A stretch of 64,000 bases of DNA, taken from the NCBI RefSeq assembly GCF_009733595.1, contig NZ_WOFH01000005.1, positions 532,406-596,405 of the forward strand. Direction: 5' to 3'. Made by a program: the position numbers and the translations under genes. Positions 23,310-32,062 of this stretch are shown here, piece by piece; within the stretch, counting starts at the first letter, position 1; each line of letters opens with the position of its first letter. Origin of the DNA: Actinomadura litoris (GTDB lineage Bacteria; Actinomycetota; Actinomycetes; Streptosporangiales; Streptosporangiaceae). Below the pieces are notes generated by a model. The model did not search any database, had not been told where the DNA came from, and worked only from the letters and a program-made list of their open reading frames with translations.

Positions 23310-24326
23310 TCAGAGTTCGTTCTCGATACTGCGCAGCAATGCCCGGGACGGTTCGGGCAGTAGCGCCGCGAGGCCGAGTTCCTGGATCTTCTTCTGGTAG
23401 CGCGCGCGATCTTCCTCGTCCGACGGGTAGAGCGCGCTGTCGGTGTCCTCGATAAAGATCAGGTCCTGGAGCTTGAAGGAGCCGAAACGCAAGATCGTGA
23501 TGGGCTTGGCGGCCTCGTCGTGGGCGGGGTGGGAGATCGGCAGGATCTGTAGGCGGACGTGCGGCCCGCTGTGGAGGAGGCGCCGGACCTGGCCCCGCAT
23601 CGTCGCCGGTTCGACCAGGGGGTTCCGCAGGGCGCCCTCGTTGATGATCGCCCACATCTGCGGGCGCCCGTTGGTGCGTGCCAGGTGCTGTTGGCGCAGC
23701 ATCCGGAGTTCGATGCGCTGGAGGAGGCGGTCGGCGGGCTCATGCCCGTAGGTGCCGCTGATGACCTCGGTCGCGTACTGGCGGGTTTGGAGGAGGCCGG
23801 GCACATAGAACGGCTCGTAGCCGATGATCAGGTCTGACAGCGGCTCATGGGTCAGGTAGCTCCTGAACCAGGGCCGTACGACACCGTGGAAGCGGTACCA
23901 CCAGGTCGGCGGGCCGGTGACCACGGATCCAGGGGCGCCGGTGTCCCCCGTGGCCGGCACGGGCGTCAGATCGGGGCTGGACGCCGGGGTCAGGCGGTAG
24001 GCGGTCACGGCCACCTCGTGGCGGGCCTTCCACTCGGCCAGCGTCCCCACCTCCTCGACGGGAATACGCCGCTCGACGGCGGCCGCCTGGAACACGCGCG
24101 CGAGCAGGGAGACCTGGTCCCAGGACGGCATGCGCTTGCGCCTTCCCCGGAGAATCGCCCAGGCGGCCGTCCGGCTCAGGTGGGTCCTCCGGCCGGGCTG
24201 GTCCGCGGCCTCGACCTTGTCGAGCCTCCTCGCCAGCTCCCGGTAACTGCTGATTGCGGCCCTGTGGTAAGCCGCTTCCAGTTGACGTGAGAAAGCTTCG
24301 ACGATACGCACGCGCTCATCCGGCAT
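23310..24326 (-). CDS. XRE-family regulator with DUF5753-type domain
   Basis: A 338-residue protein. The N-terminal region (residues about 10-75) carries a degenerate helix-turn-helix (SYRELARRLDKVEAADQPGRRTHLSRTAAWAIL). The C-terminal half shows the DUF5753 landmarks: LIIGYEPFYVPGLLQTRQYA, then IELRMLRQQHLAR, MWAIINEGALR and VRLQILPI. Proteins of this group (Scr1/WhiJ-like) are abundant in filamentous actinomycetes and often work with a small DUF397 protein; none is present here. It starts at ATG 24326 after AGAAAGG. Direct GTGCAAC repeats in the upstream region are candidate binding sites. It probably forms a unit with the methyltransferase downstream. Confidence 0.88.
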   Translation of the reverse strand: MPDERVRIVEAFSRQLEAAYHRAAISSYRELARRLDKVEAADQPGRRTHLSRTAAWAILRGRRKRMPSWDQVSLLARVFQAAAVERRIPVEEVGTLAEWKARHEVAVTAYRLTPASSPDLTPVPATGDTGAPGSVVTGPPTWWYRFHGVVRPWFRSYLTHEPLSDLIIGYEPFYVPGLLQTRQYATEVISGTYGHEPADRLLQRIELRMLRQQHLARTNGRPQMWAIINEGALRNPLVEPATMRGQVRRLLHSGPHVRLQILPISHPAHDEAAKPITILRFGSFKLQDLIFIEDTDSALYPSDEEDRARYQKKIQELGLAALLPEPSRALLRSIENEL

Positions 24327-24377
24327 AGGTGTGCCTTTCTAGCGATCTCCACGGCCGCGCTGGGGGGCAACAATACC

Positions 24378-24401
24378 GTGCAACCGTACACGGGGTGCAA
24401 C
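24378..24401 (-). promoter_or_regulatory. Direct repeat in the XRE/DUF5753 promoter region
   Basis: GTGCAAC occurs at 24378-24384 and again at 24395-24401, 17 bp apart, with a shorter GGCAAC nearby. Read on the minus strand, TTGCAC and TATTGT sit 19 bp apart and could be the -35 and -10 of the regulator gene, so the repeats overlap its likely promoter. Confidence 0.35.
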
Positions 24402-24606
24402 TGTGTGATAAATCAACAAACGACTCTTTCGTCCGAGTTGCCGAACGAGACTCGGTTTATGACCATTCAGTCATGATCGGATTCAGGGGTGCGGCGGGTT
24501 TGGCGTTCTTCTTTGTCCGAGGTTGCTCCAGTCGCCCACATCCGCTCCTTCGTATGAGCAGGATCTGTCTTGTAAGGCCGATCCGCCCGGAGGGGGAATT
24601 CGACCG

Positions 24607-25371
24607 ATGCCGCGTTCACTACCGATCTTCGATGAGGACGACCCCGTATGGCGTGAGGCGGCGAAGGCGCTGTTCGTGGTCTGGGCGACCCGGACCGGGC
24701 GGAGGCTGCGGCACGTGCCCGTCGAGCACCTCAGCGCCTGGGAGCTGGAGGACTTCTGGGCCGACGACCAGCTCGACGACGTCCCCCTGCCGCGTCCCAC
24801 GCACAAGGCGCTGGTCGCCGTCGACATCGTCGCCTTCGGCGCCCCCGGCCGCGACACCCGCATCCAGATCAGGCTGCGCGAGAACATGTACACGCAGGTC
24901 GAACGCGCGCTCGGCGCCACCGGTCTCACGCTGTCGGACTGCCACCACGAGGACCGGGGCGACGGCGCGTTCATCGTGGCCCCCGACGACGCCGACCCCT
25001 GCGACCTGCTGGACCCCTTCGCCCACGACCTGGCCGCCCACCTGCGCCGCGAGAACCGGGACGCGGGCCCCGACCTGCGGCTCCGGCTGCGCGCCGCCGT
25101 CCACTACGGCCATGTCGACCACGACGCGCACGGCGTCGTCGGACGCGCGCCGGTCGACCTGTTCCGCCATCTGGAGGCCCCGGCGTTCCGGCGCGCGATG
25201 GCCGAGACGCCGAGCGCCGACCTCGGTGTGATCGTCAGCGACTCGCTGTTCCGCGAGGCGGGCCACCGGGACGGCCGCGTCGACCACGACGCCTACCGCC
25301 CCATCCGGGTCAGGGTGAAGGAGACCCGCACCCGCGCCTGGCTGTGGCTCCCCCCGGCGCGACCCCGGTGA
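24607..25371 (+). CDS. Class III nucleotidyl cyclase homology-domain protein (activity uncertain)
   Basis: A protein of 254 residues from ATG 24607; GGAGGGGG lies 10 bases upstream. After an 80-residue N-terminus comes KALVAVDIVAFGAPGRDTRIQ, which resembles the first metal-binding aspartate loop of class III cyclases (DIxGF), and then HHEDRGDGAFIVAP, which resembles the GD hairpin with the second aspartate. LRLRAAVHYGHV and APVDLFRHLEAP correspond to the following core elements. Many actinomycete proteins of this type lack proven cyclase activity; purine-specifying residues cannot be assigned by eye. It converges on the PAS-GAF-PP2C gene, so a regulatory link is possible but unproven. Confidence 0.7.
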   Translation: MPRSLPIFDEDDPVWREAAKALFVVWATRTGRRLRHVPVEHLSAWELEDFWADDQLDDVPLPRPTHKALVAVDIVAFGAPGRDTRIQIRLRENMYTQVERALGATGLTLSDCHHEDRGDGAFIVAPDDADPCDLLDPFAHDLAAHLRRENRDAGPDLRLRLRAAVHYGHVDHDAHGVVGRAPVDLFRHLEAPAFRRAMAETPSADLGVIVSDSLFREAGHRDGRVDHDAYRPIRVRVKETRTRAWLWLPPARPR

Positions 25372-25408
25372 CCCCGACGGATGCCTCCTCGACCCGGCCG
25401 GGGCCTGA

Positions 25409-27433
25409 TCACGGCTCCGCCGGGATGCGGAGGGCGATGGCGGCGATGTCGTCGATGCCGGTGGTGGGCAGGCCCTCCAGGATGCCGTCGCAGAACAGCG
25501 GCAGCGGCTCGGCGGCGAGCCGGGACGCCTGGCGGAGGAGCCGCTCCAGCCCCCGGTCCAGGTGCTCGCCGGGGTGCTCGACCAGGCCGTCGGTGTAGAG
25601 GAACAGGGTGCAGCGGGGCGGCAGCGCCTCGACGGCGCTGCGGTAGGGGCGGTCGACGAGGAGGCCGAGCAGGGGGTTGCCCGCGTCCTCCAGCAGGCGG
25701 GCGTCGCCGTCGGCGGTGACCAGGAGGGGCGGCGGGTGCCCGGCGACCGAGTAGGTGAGCCGCCACCCCTCCGCCTCGGCGCACACCCGCGCGAGGGCGC
25801 AGGTGGCGGTGCTCTCGGGCGACAGCGTCTCCATCGCGATGCACAGCCGGCGCAGGACGTCGCCCGGGGCCTCCCCGCGGTCGATGGCGAGGGCCCGCAG
25901 CATGTTCCTGAGCTGGCTCATCGCGACCGCCGCCGCCAGGTCGTGCCCGGCGACGTCGCCGATCGCGAGGACCGTCTCGCCGTCGGGGAGCACGAACGAG
26001 TCGTACCAGTCCCCGCCCACCTCCGCCGCCGCCGGGCTCGCCCGGTACCGGGCGACGATGTCCAGGCCCGGGACGTCCGGCGGCTCGGCCAGCAGCCCGT
26101 GCTGGAGCGCCAGCGCGACCCGCTGGGTGCGGTGGTAGCGCAGGGCGCTGCTCAGCGCGTCGTGCGCGTGGTCGAACATCTGCCCGATCAGCACGACGTC
26201 CTCCGGGCTGATCGGCGGGCGGTCGCCGCAGGACGCGGCGGTCACCACGGCCGCGACCTCCCCGTCCACGGTCACCGGCAGCAGCACGACGCTGTTGGCG
26301 CCCGCCCGCGTCAGCCAGCCCGCCGTGCCCTCGGGCACGATGTCGGCCGGGGGCCGCCCCGCCTCGAACGTCCGGTAGACGGGCCGCCGCCGCTCGACCG
26401 CCCGGGTGAAGCCGCTGTCGGCCGGGAACGACTCCTCGCCGCCCGGCGGCAGCCTCGGCAGCCCCTCCCGCGCCCCGGTCGCGATGCGCTGCGCGGTGAC
26501 CGGCCCGCCCTCGGGACGGTCGGTGAAGTCCGGCAGCAGGTGCACGCCGCAGCCGTCGGCCAGCGCGGGGACGAGCACGTCCGCGAGCGCGCCGAGCATC
26601 TCCCGCAGGTCGGAGTGCTCGGCGGTCGCGGCGGCGGCCCGGTCGAGCACCTCCCGCCGGTGCCGCTGGAGCCACTTCTGCTCCACGTCGGTGCAGGTGC
26701 CGACCCACTCCAGCACCACGCCGTTCTCGTAGACGGGCGCGGCGTTCACCTCGAAGTGCCGGTACTCGCCCTTCGGCGTCCGGAGCCGGTAGACGTGCCG
26801 CCACGGCCGCGAGAACCGGCGCGACTCGGCCCACGACCGCACCGTCGGCTCCTGGTCGTCGGGGTGCAGGGCCCGCACCCAGCCCATCCCGCGGAACTCC
26901 TCCCAGGTCTGCCCGGTCACCCGCTCCCATCCAGGGCTCGGCTCGATCGGCGTGCCCTCCGGCCCCGTCACCCACACGATCTCCGCGCTCACCCGGACGA
27001 GGCTCTGGAACCTGCGCAGCATGCGCCGCTGCGCCTCCGCCGCCCACCGGGCCTGCCGGTCCGCCGTCACCCGCTCGGTGACGTCGACGGCGACGATCAG
27101 CACCCCGGGCTCCCCGGTGATCCGGGACAGGCCGAAGGAGAAGAAGCGCTCCTCGCGTCCGGCGCCCGGGTAGGCGAGGCTCACCGGCACGTCCTCGCGG
27201 CTGACCGCCTCCCCGGTGGCGAGGACGTGGTCGAGCATCTCGAAGTAGTCGCGCTGGAGGAGGTCGTGGAAGGCGTCCCGCATCGGCCGCCCGAGCGGCC
27301 GGTCGCCGAAGCTCGCGCGGTAGGCCATGTTGGCGTAGACGAGCCGGTGGTCGCTCCCGCTCGTCACCGCCACCCCGACCGGCGCGAGATCGAAGACCTC
27401 CAGCGTCAGGTCGCCGCCGCCGGCGCCCTCCAT
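25409..27433 (-). CDS. PAS-PAS-GAF-PP2C (SpoIIE-type) protein phosphatase
   Basis: A soluble 674-residue signalling protein. Two PAS domains occupy residues about 10-125 (LVYANMAYRASFG) and 145-265, the latter ending in a PAC motif (EYRHFEVNAAPVYENG). A GAF domain covers about 285-440. The SpoIIE/RsbU-like PP2C domain begins near 465 (ASPAAAEVGGDWYDSFVLPDG, GDVAGHDLAAAVAM) and ends with LFLYTDGLVE and IDDIAAIAL, which contain the metal-binding aspartates. Such proteins dephosphorylate anti-sigma-factor antagonists in partner-switching systems. An anti-sigma-like ATPase lies about 2.4 kb away at 29841-30248, but a link is only inference. Confidence 0.92.
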   Translation of the reverse strand: MEGAGGGDLTLEVFDLAPVGVAVTSGSDHRLVYANMAYRASFGDRPLGRPMRDAFHDLLQRDYFEMLDHVLATGEAVSREDVPVSLAYPGAGREERFFSFGLSRITGEPGVLIVAVDVTERVTADRQARWAAEAQRRMLRRFQSLVRVSAEIVWVTGPEGTPIEPSPGWERVTGQTWEEFRGMGWVRALHPDDQEPTVRSWAESRRFSRPWRHVYRLRTPKGEYRHFEVNAAPVYENGVVLEWVGTCTDVEQKWLQRHRREVLDRAAAATAEHSDLREMLGALADVLVPALADGCGVHLLPDFTDRPEGGPVTAQRIATGAREGLPRLPPGGEESFPADSGFTRAVERRRPVYRTFEAGRPPADIVPEGTAGWLTRAGANSVVLLPVTVDGEVAAVVTAASCGDRPPISPEDVVLIGQMFDHAHDALSSALRYHRTQRVALALQHGLLAEPPDVPGLDIVARYRASPAAAEVGGDWYDSFVLPDGETVLAIGDVAGHDLAAAVAMSQLRNMLRALAIDRGEAPGDVLRRLCIAMETLSPESTATCALARVCAEAEGWRLTYSVAGHPPPLLVTADGDARLLEDAGNPLLGLLVDRPYRSAVEALPPRCTLFLYTDGLVEHPGEHLDRGLERLLRQASRLAAEPLPLFCDGILEGLPTTGIDDIAAIALRIPAEP

Positions 27434-27515
27434 GCAGTCCCCTCCTGACCTGCGCTCCCCCCTTGTTCGCCTACCCGGGAGAAAACCCAGTATGTGTGGA
27501 CAGGGGTGCGCGCGG

Positions 27516-28688
27516 TCAGCGGGCGGGCGGCCAGCTCAGCGGCAGGGCGTCGAGGCCAAGGACGAGGCTCGCGTGCTCCGTCGGCCGCGCGCCCGGCGCG
27601 ATGCCGTAGTCGGGGATGCGGGCGTGCCACTCGGTGAGCGCGACCTGGAGCTCCAGCCGGGCGAGGTGCGCGCCGAGGCAGCGGTGCGGGCCCGCGCCGA
27701 AGGCCAGGTGCGGCGCCGGTGGCCCGCCGATGTCCACGGACGCGGCGCTCGGGAACGCCCGCGGGTCGCGGGTGGCCATGGAGATCGGCAGCATGACCAT
27801 CTCGCCCGCCCTCATCGGGCATCCGTGCAGGTCGACGTCCTCGGTGAGCCTGCGGGCCGGGAGCGGCAGCGCGTAGACGCGCAGGAACTCCTCGACCGCG
27901 CCGGGGACGACCGCCGGGTCGGCGGCGACGCGGGCGCGGTCGTCCTCGTGCGTGGCCAGATGCCAGAACGTGTAGGAGAGCTGCGCCGCGACGGTGTCCA
28001 GCCCCGCGAGGAACAGCAGCACGCACAGTTGCAGCAGCTCGGCGTCGGTCACGGGACGCCCGTCCAGGACGAAGGTGGTCGCGGCGCTGACCAGGTCGTC
28101 GCGCGGGTCCGCGCGGCGGTCCCGGATCAGCTCGGTGAAGCAGTCCGCGACCTCCCGCAGCGCCTCGGCCCGCCCGGCGCCGGACGGCGGCGGATGCAGC
28201 ACCGCGTCCTCCCAGGCCAGGAACTCCTTCAGCCGCCCCGTCGGCAGGCCGACCAGCTCCAGGAAGATGATCGTCGGGAACAGCCGGGCGAAGTCGGTGA
28301 CGAAGTCGCACGACCCCCGCCCGGCCAGGTCGCCGATCAGCGCCGCGCAGTGCCGGGTGATCCGCTCCCGCATCGCCCCGGCGGTCGCGGGCGTGAACAG
28401 AGGGCGCAGCAGCCGCCGCCACGCCGTGTGGAGCGGCGGGTCCAGCATGACGGGAATCCACTGGTAGGCCGGGTCGGGGTCGATGACCGCGATCGCGCGG
28501 CTGGAGAACGTCTCCGGGTTCTGGAACGCCGCGAGGATGTCGTCGTGCCTGGTGAGGACCCAGAATCCCTGCTGCCCCGTACTGCGGAACGCCTCGTGGC
28601 GCTCGCGCAGGCCGTCCAGCATCGCATGCATGCGCCCGGCGGGCCCGGACTCCGCGAACGGGTCGAAATCGATCTGCGGCACGCTCAC
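27516..28688 (-). CDS. Cytochrome P450
   Basis: A protein of 390 residues from GTG 28688, which overlaps the stop of the upstream methyltransferase (GTGA). The signature regions are complete: I-helix LLFLAGLDTVAAQL with the oxygen-activating AGxDT, the ExxR motif in VEEFLRVY, and the heme loop FGAGPHRCLGAHLAR with Cys337 as the iron ligand. It is the soluble bacterial class that needs a separate ferredoxin; no ferredoxin gene is adjacent. Tight coupling with a PF04672-type methyltransferase suggests that both act in one pathway, perhaps oxidation and methylation of the same compound. The substrate is unknown. Confidence 0.95.
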   Translation of the reverse strand: MSVPQIDFDPFAESGPAGRMHAMLDGLRERHEAFRSTGQQGFWVLTRHDDILAAFQNPETFSSRAIAVIDPDPAYQWIPVMLDPPLHTAWRRLLRPLFTPATAGAMRERITRHCAALIGDLAGRGSCDFVTDFARLFPTIIFLELVGLPTGRLKEFLAWEDAVLHPPPSGAGRAEALREVADCFTELIRDRRADPRDDLVSAATTFVLDGRPVTDAELLQLCVLLFLAGLDTVAAQLSYTFWHLATHEDDRARVAADPAVVPGAVEEFLRVYALPLPARRLTEDVDLHGCPMRAGEMVMLPISMATRDPRAFPSAASVDIGGPPAPHLAFGAGPHRCLGAHLARLELQVALTEWHARIPDYGIAPGARPTEHASLVLGLDALPLSWPPAR

Positions 28689-29518
28689 CGCGTGATCATA
28701 CGCGCCACTCCGCAGAGATAGGTGGCCGGAAGCTCGCACATCGACGTCGGCTCCGGACAGGGGTCGGGCCGCCAGTCCGGCAGGTTCACCAGCCCCGGCG
28801 GCAGCACCTCCCAGCCCCGGAAGAGCTCGACGAGCTGCTCCCTCTCCCGGAACGTCATGCTCATGTTGACGCCCAGGTCCTTGTAGGTCCGCGCGCCCTG
28901 CTCGGCGTTCCGCCGGTACGCCGAGGACGCGGTCGGACGGGTGATGTGCGAGACCGCCAGGTAGCTCCCGGGCGCGAGCACGTCGCGGAACCGCCGGACC
29001 GACCGCCGGACCGGCTCGTCGTCGGGGACGCAGTGCAGCACCGACAGCATCAGCAGCGCGACCGGCCGGTCCAGGTCGAGGACGGACCGCAGCTCCGGAT
29101 CGAGCAGGATCGCGTCGGGGTCGTGGAGGTCGCCGCCGATGACGACCGTCCGGGGCTGCGTCGCCAGGAGCGCCCGCGCGTGCGTGAGCACCATGGTGTC
29201 GTTGTCGACGTACACGACACTGGCGTCCGGCCGCGCCGCCTGCGCCACCTCGTGCACATTGTGCTGGGTCGGCAACCCGCATCCGATGTCGAGGAACTGG
29301 TCGATCCCGGCTTCGAGTGCGAGGAACCGCACGACACGGGCGAGAAAATGGCGATTCGCCCAGGCCGTGGCACGGGTGGCGGGCGCGGCCCTGATGATCT
29401 GCTCCGCCGCCTCGCGATCGGCCGCGAAGTTGTCCTTGCCGTTCAGGAAGTAGTCGTAGATCCGCGCGACGTTGGGAGTGCTCACGTCAACGCCGGTCGG
29501 CGCTGCTTCCAGGGTCAT
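28685..29518 (-). CDS. SAM-dependent methyltransferase, PF04672 type (copy 2)
   Basis: A 277-residue paralogue of the protein at 22410-23240. It has VARIYDYFLNGKDNFAADREAA near the N-terminus, FLDIGCGLPTQHNVHEVAQ as the SAM loop, and VVYVDNDTMVLTHA. ATG 29518 is preceded by GAGGG. Its TGA overlaps the P450 start, so the two are translationally coupled. The residues following the SAM loop (RRFRDVLAPGSYLAVSHIT) match the family. The substrate of these enzymes is not established. Confidence 0.92.
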   Translation of the reverse strand: MTLEAAPTGVDVSTPNVARIYDYFLNGKDNFAADREAAEQIIRAAPATRATAWANRHFLARVVRFLALEAGIDQFLDIGCGLPTQHNVHEVAQAARPDASVVYVDNDTMVLTHARALLATQPRTVVIGGDLHDPDAILLDPELRSVLDLDRPVALLMLSVLHCVPDDEPVRRSVRRFRDVLAPGSYLAVSHITRPTASSAYRRNAEQGARTYKDLGVNMSMTFREREQLVELFRGWEVLPPGLVNLPDWRPDPCPEPTSMCELPATYLCGVARMITR

Positions 29519-29592
29519 GGTGCCCTCAATCTCGGCGACGGAGGCCCATGATGATACGCAGACCCCGGTGCCGGGGGGAGCCCCTCGCGACC

Positions 29593-29820
29593 CTACTTCA
29601 CCCCGCGATTTCGTTCGCCCTGCAACAATCCGAGGTGAAAGCAGTAGTCGACCGCCATGATCTCCCGCCGCACATCATCGGCGCTCCCCAGGACATACCG
29701 CCGGGCGGGCTCCCGGACCGCCCGCCAGGCCCCCTTCGCGGCCTGCGTGATCTCCCAGTGCGGAAACTCGCGCCGCAGGCGCAGCAGCTCCTGCTCCCTC
29801 CGCCGCCGTATCGCTTTCAA
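29593..29820 (-). CDS. Small hypothetical protein downstream of an anti-sigma-like ATPase
   Basis: A protein of 75 residues from TTG 29820, with AAGGGCGGG upstream. The N-terminus is a basic helix (KAIRRRREQELLRLRREFP), followed by HWEITQAAKGAWRAVREPARR and a helical tail. Small proteins with this FPxWxI...WxAVR pattern are common beside HATPase and XRE genes in actinomycetes; I know no function. It follows the ATPase gene by 20 bp and is probably cotranscribed. The frame also reads upstream through that gene, but only the part after its stop is plausible. Confidence 0.6.
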   Translation of the reverse strand: MKAIRRRREQELLRLRREFPHWEITQAAKGAWRAVREPARRYVLGSADDVRREIMAVDYCFHLGLLQGERNRGVK

Positions 29821-29840
29821 GGAACCCGCCCTTCTACTAA

Positions 29841-30248
29841 CTAGCGAACCATGAATTCGAACCAGGAGTTCTGGCCCTCGGGATCGGTGAACGTACCCCG
29901 CGCGGCGCACAGCCGCTCCACGATGAACAGCCCCCGCCCGGTCTCCGATCCGAGGTCCACTCCCACGCCGACGCGCGGCCTGTTCACCGCGGATCCGGAG
30001 TCCAGGACCTCGACCCGCACCCGGTCCGGATACTCGATGGCCAGGACCATGATCGTGTCCCCCTTCGCCCCGGTATCGGAGTGAAGGATCGCATTCGTAA
30101 CCAACTCGGTCGCGCACAACTGGATCAGATAGGTGAGATTCTCAGAAAGGCCCGGAAGGGCGGCATGGACGAAGCGGCGCACCACTCTGAGTTCGGCGAG
30201 ATCGCAGCCGACCAGTATCCCTGTCATGCGGGGCGCCGACGTTTCCAT
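29841..30248 (-). CDS. Anti-sigma-factor-like ATP-binding protein (HATPase, RsbW type)
   Basis: A protein of 135 residues from ATG 30248, with GGAG five bases upstream; codons further upstream lack homology. It is a stand-alone GHKL ATPase domain: N-box ATELVTNAILHS, a G1-like segment VEVLDSGS, and the lid/G2 motif TGRGLFIVERL. In actinomycetes many such proteins bind sigma factors or antagonists, or act with a divergent XRE regulator. Here the divergent gene is an XRE protein with a helical-repeat domain. No partner sigma factor is adjacent. Confidence 0.85.
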   Translation of the reverse strand: METSAPRMTGILVGCDLAELRVVRRFVHAALPGLSENLTYLIQLCATELVTNAILHSDTGAKGDTIMVLAIEYPDRVRVEVLDSGSAVNRPRVGVGVDLGSETGRGLFIVERLCAARGTFTDPEGQNSWFEFMVR

Positions 30249-30361
30249 GATCGCTCCTGTGTGATCTTTCCTAACCCTCTGGCCGGTCGATGCCCGGCAT
30301 CCTGACAAGCGGCGAAAACAAAACGTAGGCGCGCGGTCGCGGCGTGTTATAGCGTGGCCGC

Positions 30362-31513
30362 ATGGACGGATCGATCATTCCGGCGCCGCTAAAAGCGATC
30401 ATGGCCGAGCGCGAGTGCAGCCAGGTCGTCCTGGCCGAGGATCTGGGAATCAGCCAGGCGTTCGTGTCGCAGTTAGTGGGCGGTAAGCGGGACTACGGAA
30501 TCAACAAGATGAACCGCTGCCTGGCGAGCGTAGGGTGGGAGGTACGCATCGAACCCAAGGCCAAGGAGAAGGTCCCCGTGGAACGACGCCGGTTCATCGC
30601 AGGTGCCGCGTCCGTGACGTTTGTGGCCGGTCCGAAAACCTTCCCGTTCCAGAACCCCGATTATGTGCATGGTTTGGCCGTCCGGCTAACGGATTCGACG
30701 GAGCAACTCGGAGGCACCTCACTGGTTCCAACGGTGTTGCGCTACATGGGCAACCTGCGCCGCATAACGAGCAGCCGCGATGAGCGGCTTCTGGAGGCGG
30801 CGGCCGAACTCAGTCGAGTCTCGGCCCACGCCCTCTACGACGCCCGGCAGCGGAACTCCGCCGAAGAGGCGGGCAGGCTCGCACTCGTGTTCTCGCGTCG
30901 TTCCGCCGACCCTGCGGAAATCGCGCAGGCGTACGAGAGTCTGTGCCTCATGACCACGGCCCTGGACGCGAACCGCGCGGCGCACTACGCGCAGCTCGGC
31001 CTTCAAGTCCCCGATGTCCCGGAGGAACAGCGCGCCCGCCTCAACGCGCGGCTCGGAACCGCGCTGGCGCGCAACGCGCACACCTCCCGCATCGCCGCAC
31101 GGTCGGTATGCGCCGTGATCGACAAGGCGTGCAGTGTCAGCGGGCTGCCCAGCGAATCGACCGCTCTGATCCTCGGAAGCGCTGGGATCTCCAACGCGAG
31201 CCTTCACCGCTACGAAGAAGCGGACGCCGCACTGGCGGCCTCCGTGCGCACGTTCGGCGAGCGCCCGCTATACGTCGCGCTCTGGCGCGCACGCCAGATC
31301 ATGACGACTCTGAGTGCGGGGGATGTCGCGAAGGCGGCGCACCAGATGTCGGCCCTCTCCGGAGTCGTCCCCCTGGTGGCCTCCGGGCGCCTCGACACCA
31401 AGGTCCAGCAGATCCTGACCGTCGCGGAGCGCTGGAAGCGCGTCCCGGAGATGAAGGACGCGACCCTCCAGCTCCGCTCGGTGGCGCCCCCGACCCCTGC
31501 CCGGTCCGTCTGA
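30362..31513 (+). CDS. XRE-family regulator with C-terminal helical-repeat domain
   Basis: A 383-residue protein. The N-terminal helix-turn-helix is in residues 7-60 (MAERECSQVVLAEDLGISQAFVSQLVGGKRD). After a linker, from about residue 100 onward, it is a series of amphipathic helices of TPR type. There is no ribosome binding site; TAGCGT at 30350-30355 lies six bases before the ATG, so the transcript is probably leaderless. A TTA codon at 30473-30475 (Leu38) may make expression depend on the bldA tRNA. It is divergent from the anti-sigma-like ATPase, an arrangement seen repeatedly in these genomes. The ligand is unknown. Confidence 0.82.
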   Translation: MDGSIIPAPLKAIMAERECSQVVLAEDLGISQAFVSQLVGGKRDYGINKMNRCLASVGWEVRIEPKAKEKVPVERRRFIAGAASVTFVAGPKTFPFQNPDYVHGLAVRLTDSTEQLGGTSLVPTVLRYMGNLRRITSSRDERLLEAAAELSRVSAHALYDARQRNSAEEAGRLALVFSRRSADPAEIAQAYESLCLMTTALDANRAAHYAQLGLQVPDVPEEQRARLNARLGTALARNAHTSRIAARSVCAVIDKACSVSGLPSESTALILGSAGISNASLHRYEEADAALAASVRTFGERPLYVALWRARQIMTTLSAGDVAKAAHQMSALSGVVPLVASGRLDTKVQQILTVAERWKRVPEMKDATLQLRSVAPPTPARSV

Positions 31514-31518
31514 CGCCC

Positions 31519-31565
31519 TTGTCTCACCTATCGAACTTCGATAGATTTCCATCGTGATTCGATGG
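31519..31565 (+). promoter_or_regulatory. Promoter with two overlapping operators for the DUF2975/XRE pair
   Basis: TTGTCT (31519-31524) and TAGATT (31542-31547) are 17 bp apart and make a good housekeeping-type promoter. A perfect dyad CTATCGAA-C-TTCGATAG (31528-31544) fills the spacer, and a second one, CCATCG-TGATT-CGATGG (31549-31565), covers the start region. Both share ATCG...CGAT half-sites. Repression by the downstream XRE protein is the obvious reading. Confidence 0.65.
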
Positions 31566-31576
31566 AAGGGTGGGTT

Positions 31577-32062
31577 ATGGGAAACCTGGCAGTGCGCGCG
31601 CTGCGCGCCGTGCTCGCGGTGGTGCTCATCGGCACCGTGCTCGTCCAGATACTGATGGTGTGGGCGCTGGCCACCGACCCGGAGGACGGGTCGCTCCCGC
31701 TGACGCCGCTGCGCGTGATCACGATCGTGGGCATCGGGACCGTCCAGGTCGCCCTGGTCTGCATATGGCGGCTGGTGGCGATGGTGCGGCGCGGGACCGT
31801 GTTCTCCGACGCCGCCTTCCGGTACGTGGACGTCATCATCGGCGCGATCGTGGCGGCCGCCCTCGTGTGGTTCACGGTCACGGCCGTCAACGCGCCGGAC
31901 CAGCGGGACGACCCCGGCGTCACCGTCATCATGGCCGGGGTCGGCGTGGCCATCCTGGGCGGCGCGCTGCTGGTGCTCGTGCTGCGGATGCTGCTCCTCC
32001 AGGCCGTCGCGCGCGATGTCGAGGCGACGCGGATGCGGGCCGAGCTCGACGAGGTGGTCTGA
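31577..32062 (+). CDS. DUF2975-like membrane protein
   Basis: A protein of 161 residues from ATG 31577, with GGAAGGGTGGG upstream; ATG 31562 lies inside that region. Four hydrophobic segments are clear (residues about 5-27, 45-65, 82-105 and 115-140), with the linker RLVAMVRRGTVFSDAAFRYVDVI typical of DUF2975. The family nearly always precedes a short XRE regulator, as here, where the stop and the next start share one base (TGATG). The function is unknown; it may transmit membrane status to the regulator. Confidence 0.85.
   Translation: MGNLAVRALRAVLAVVLIGTVLVQILMVWALATDPEDGSLPLTPLRVITIVGIGTVQVALVCIWRLVAMVRRGTVFSDAAFRYVDVIIGAIVAAALVWFTVTAVNAPDQRDDPGVTVIMAGVGVAILGGALLVLVLRMLLLQAVARDVEATRMRAELDEVV

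Noticed and set aside
28689..29282. Upstream extension of the P450 frame
   Set aside because: It is the shadow of the methyltransferase gene; the GTGA overlap gives the natural start.
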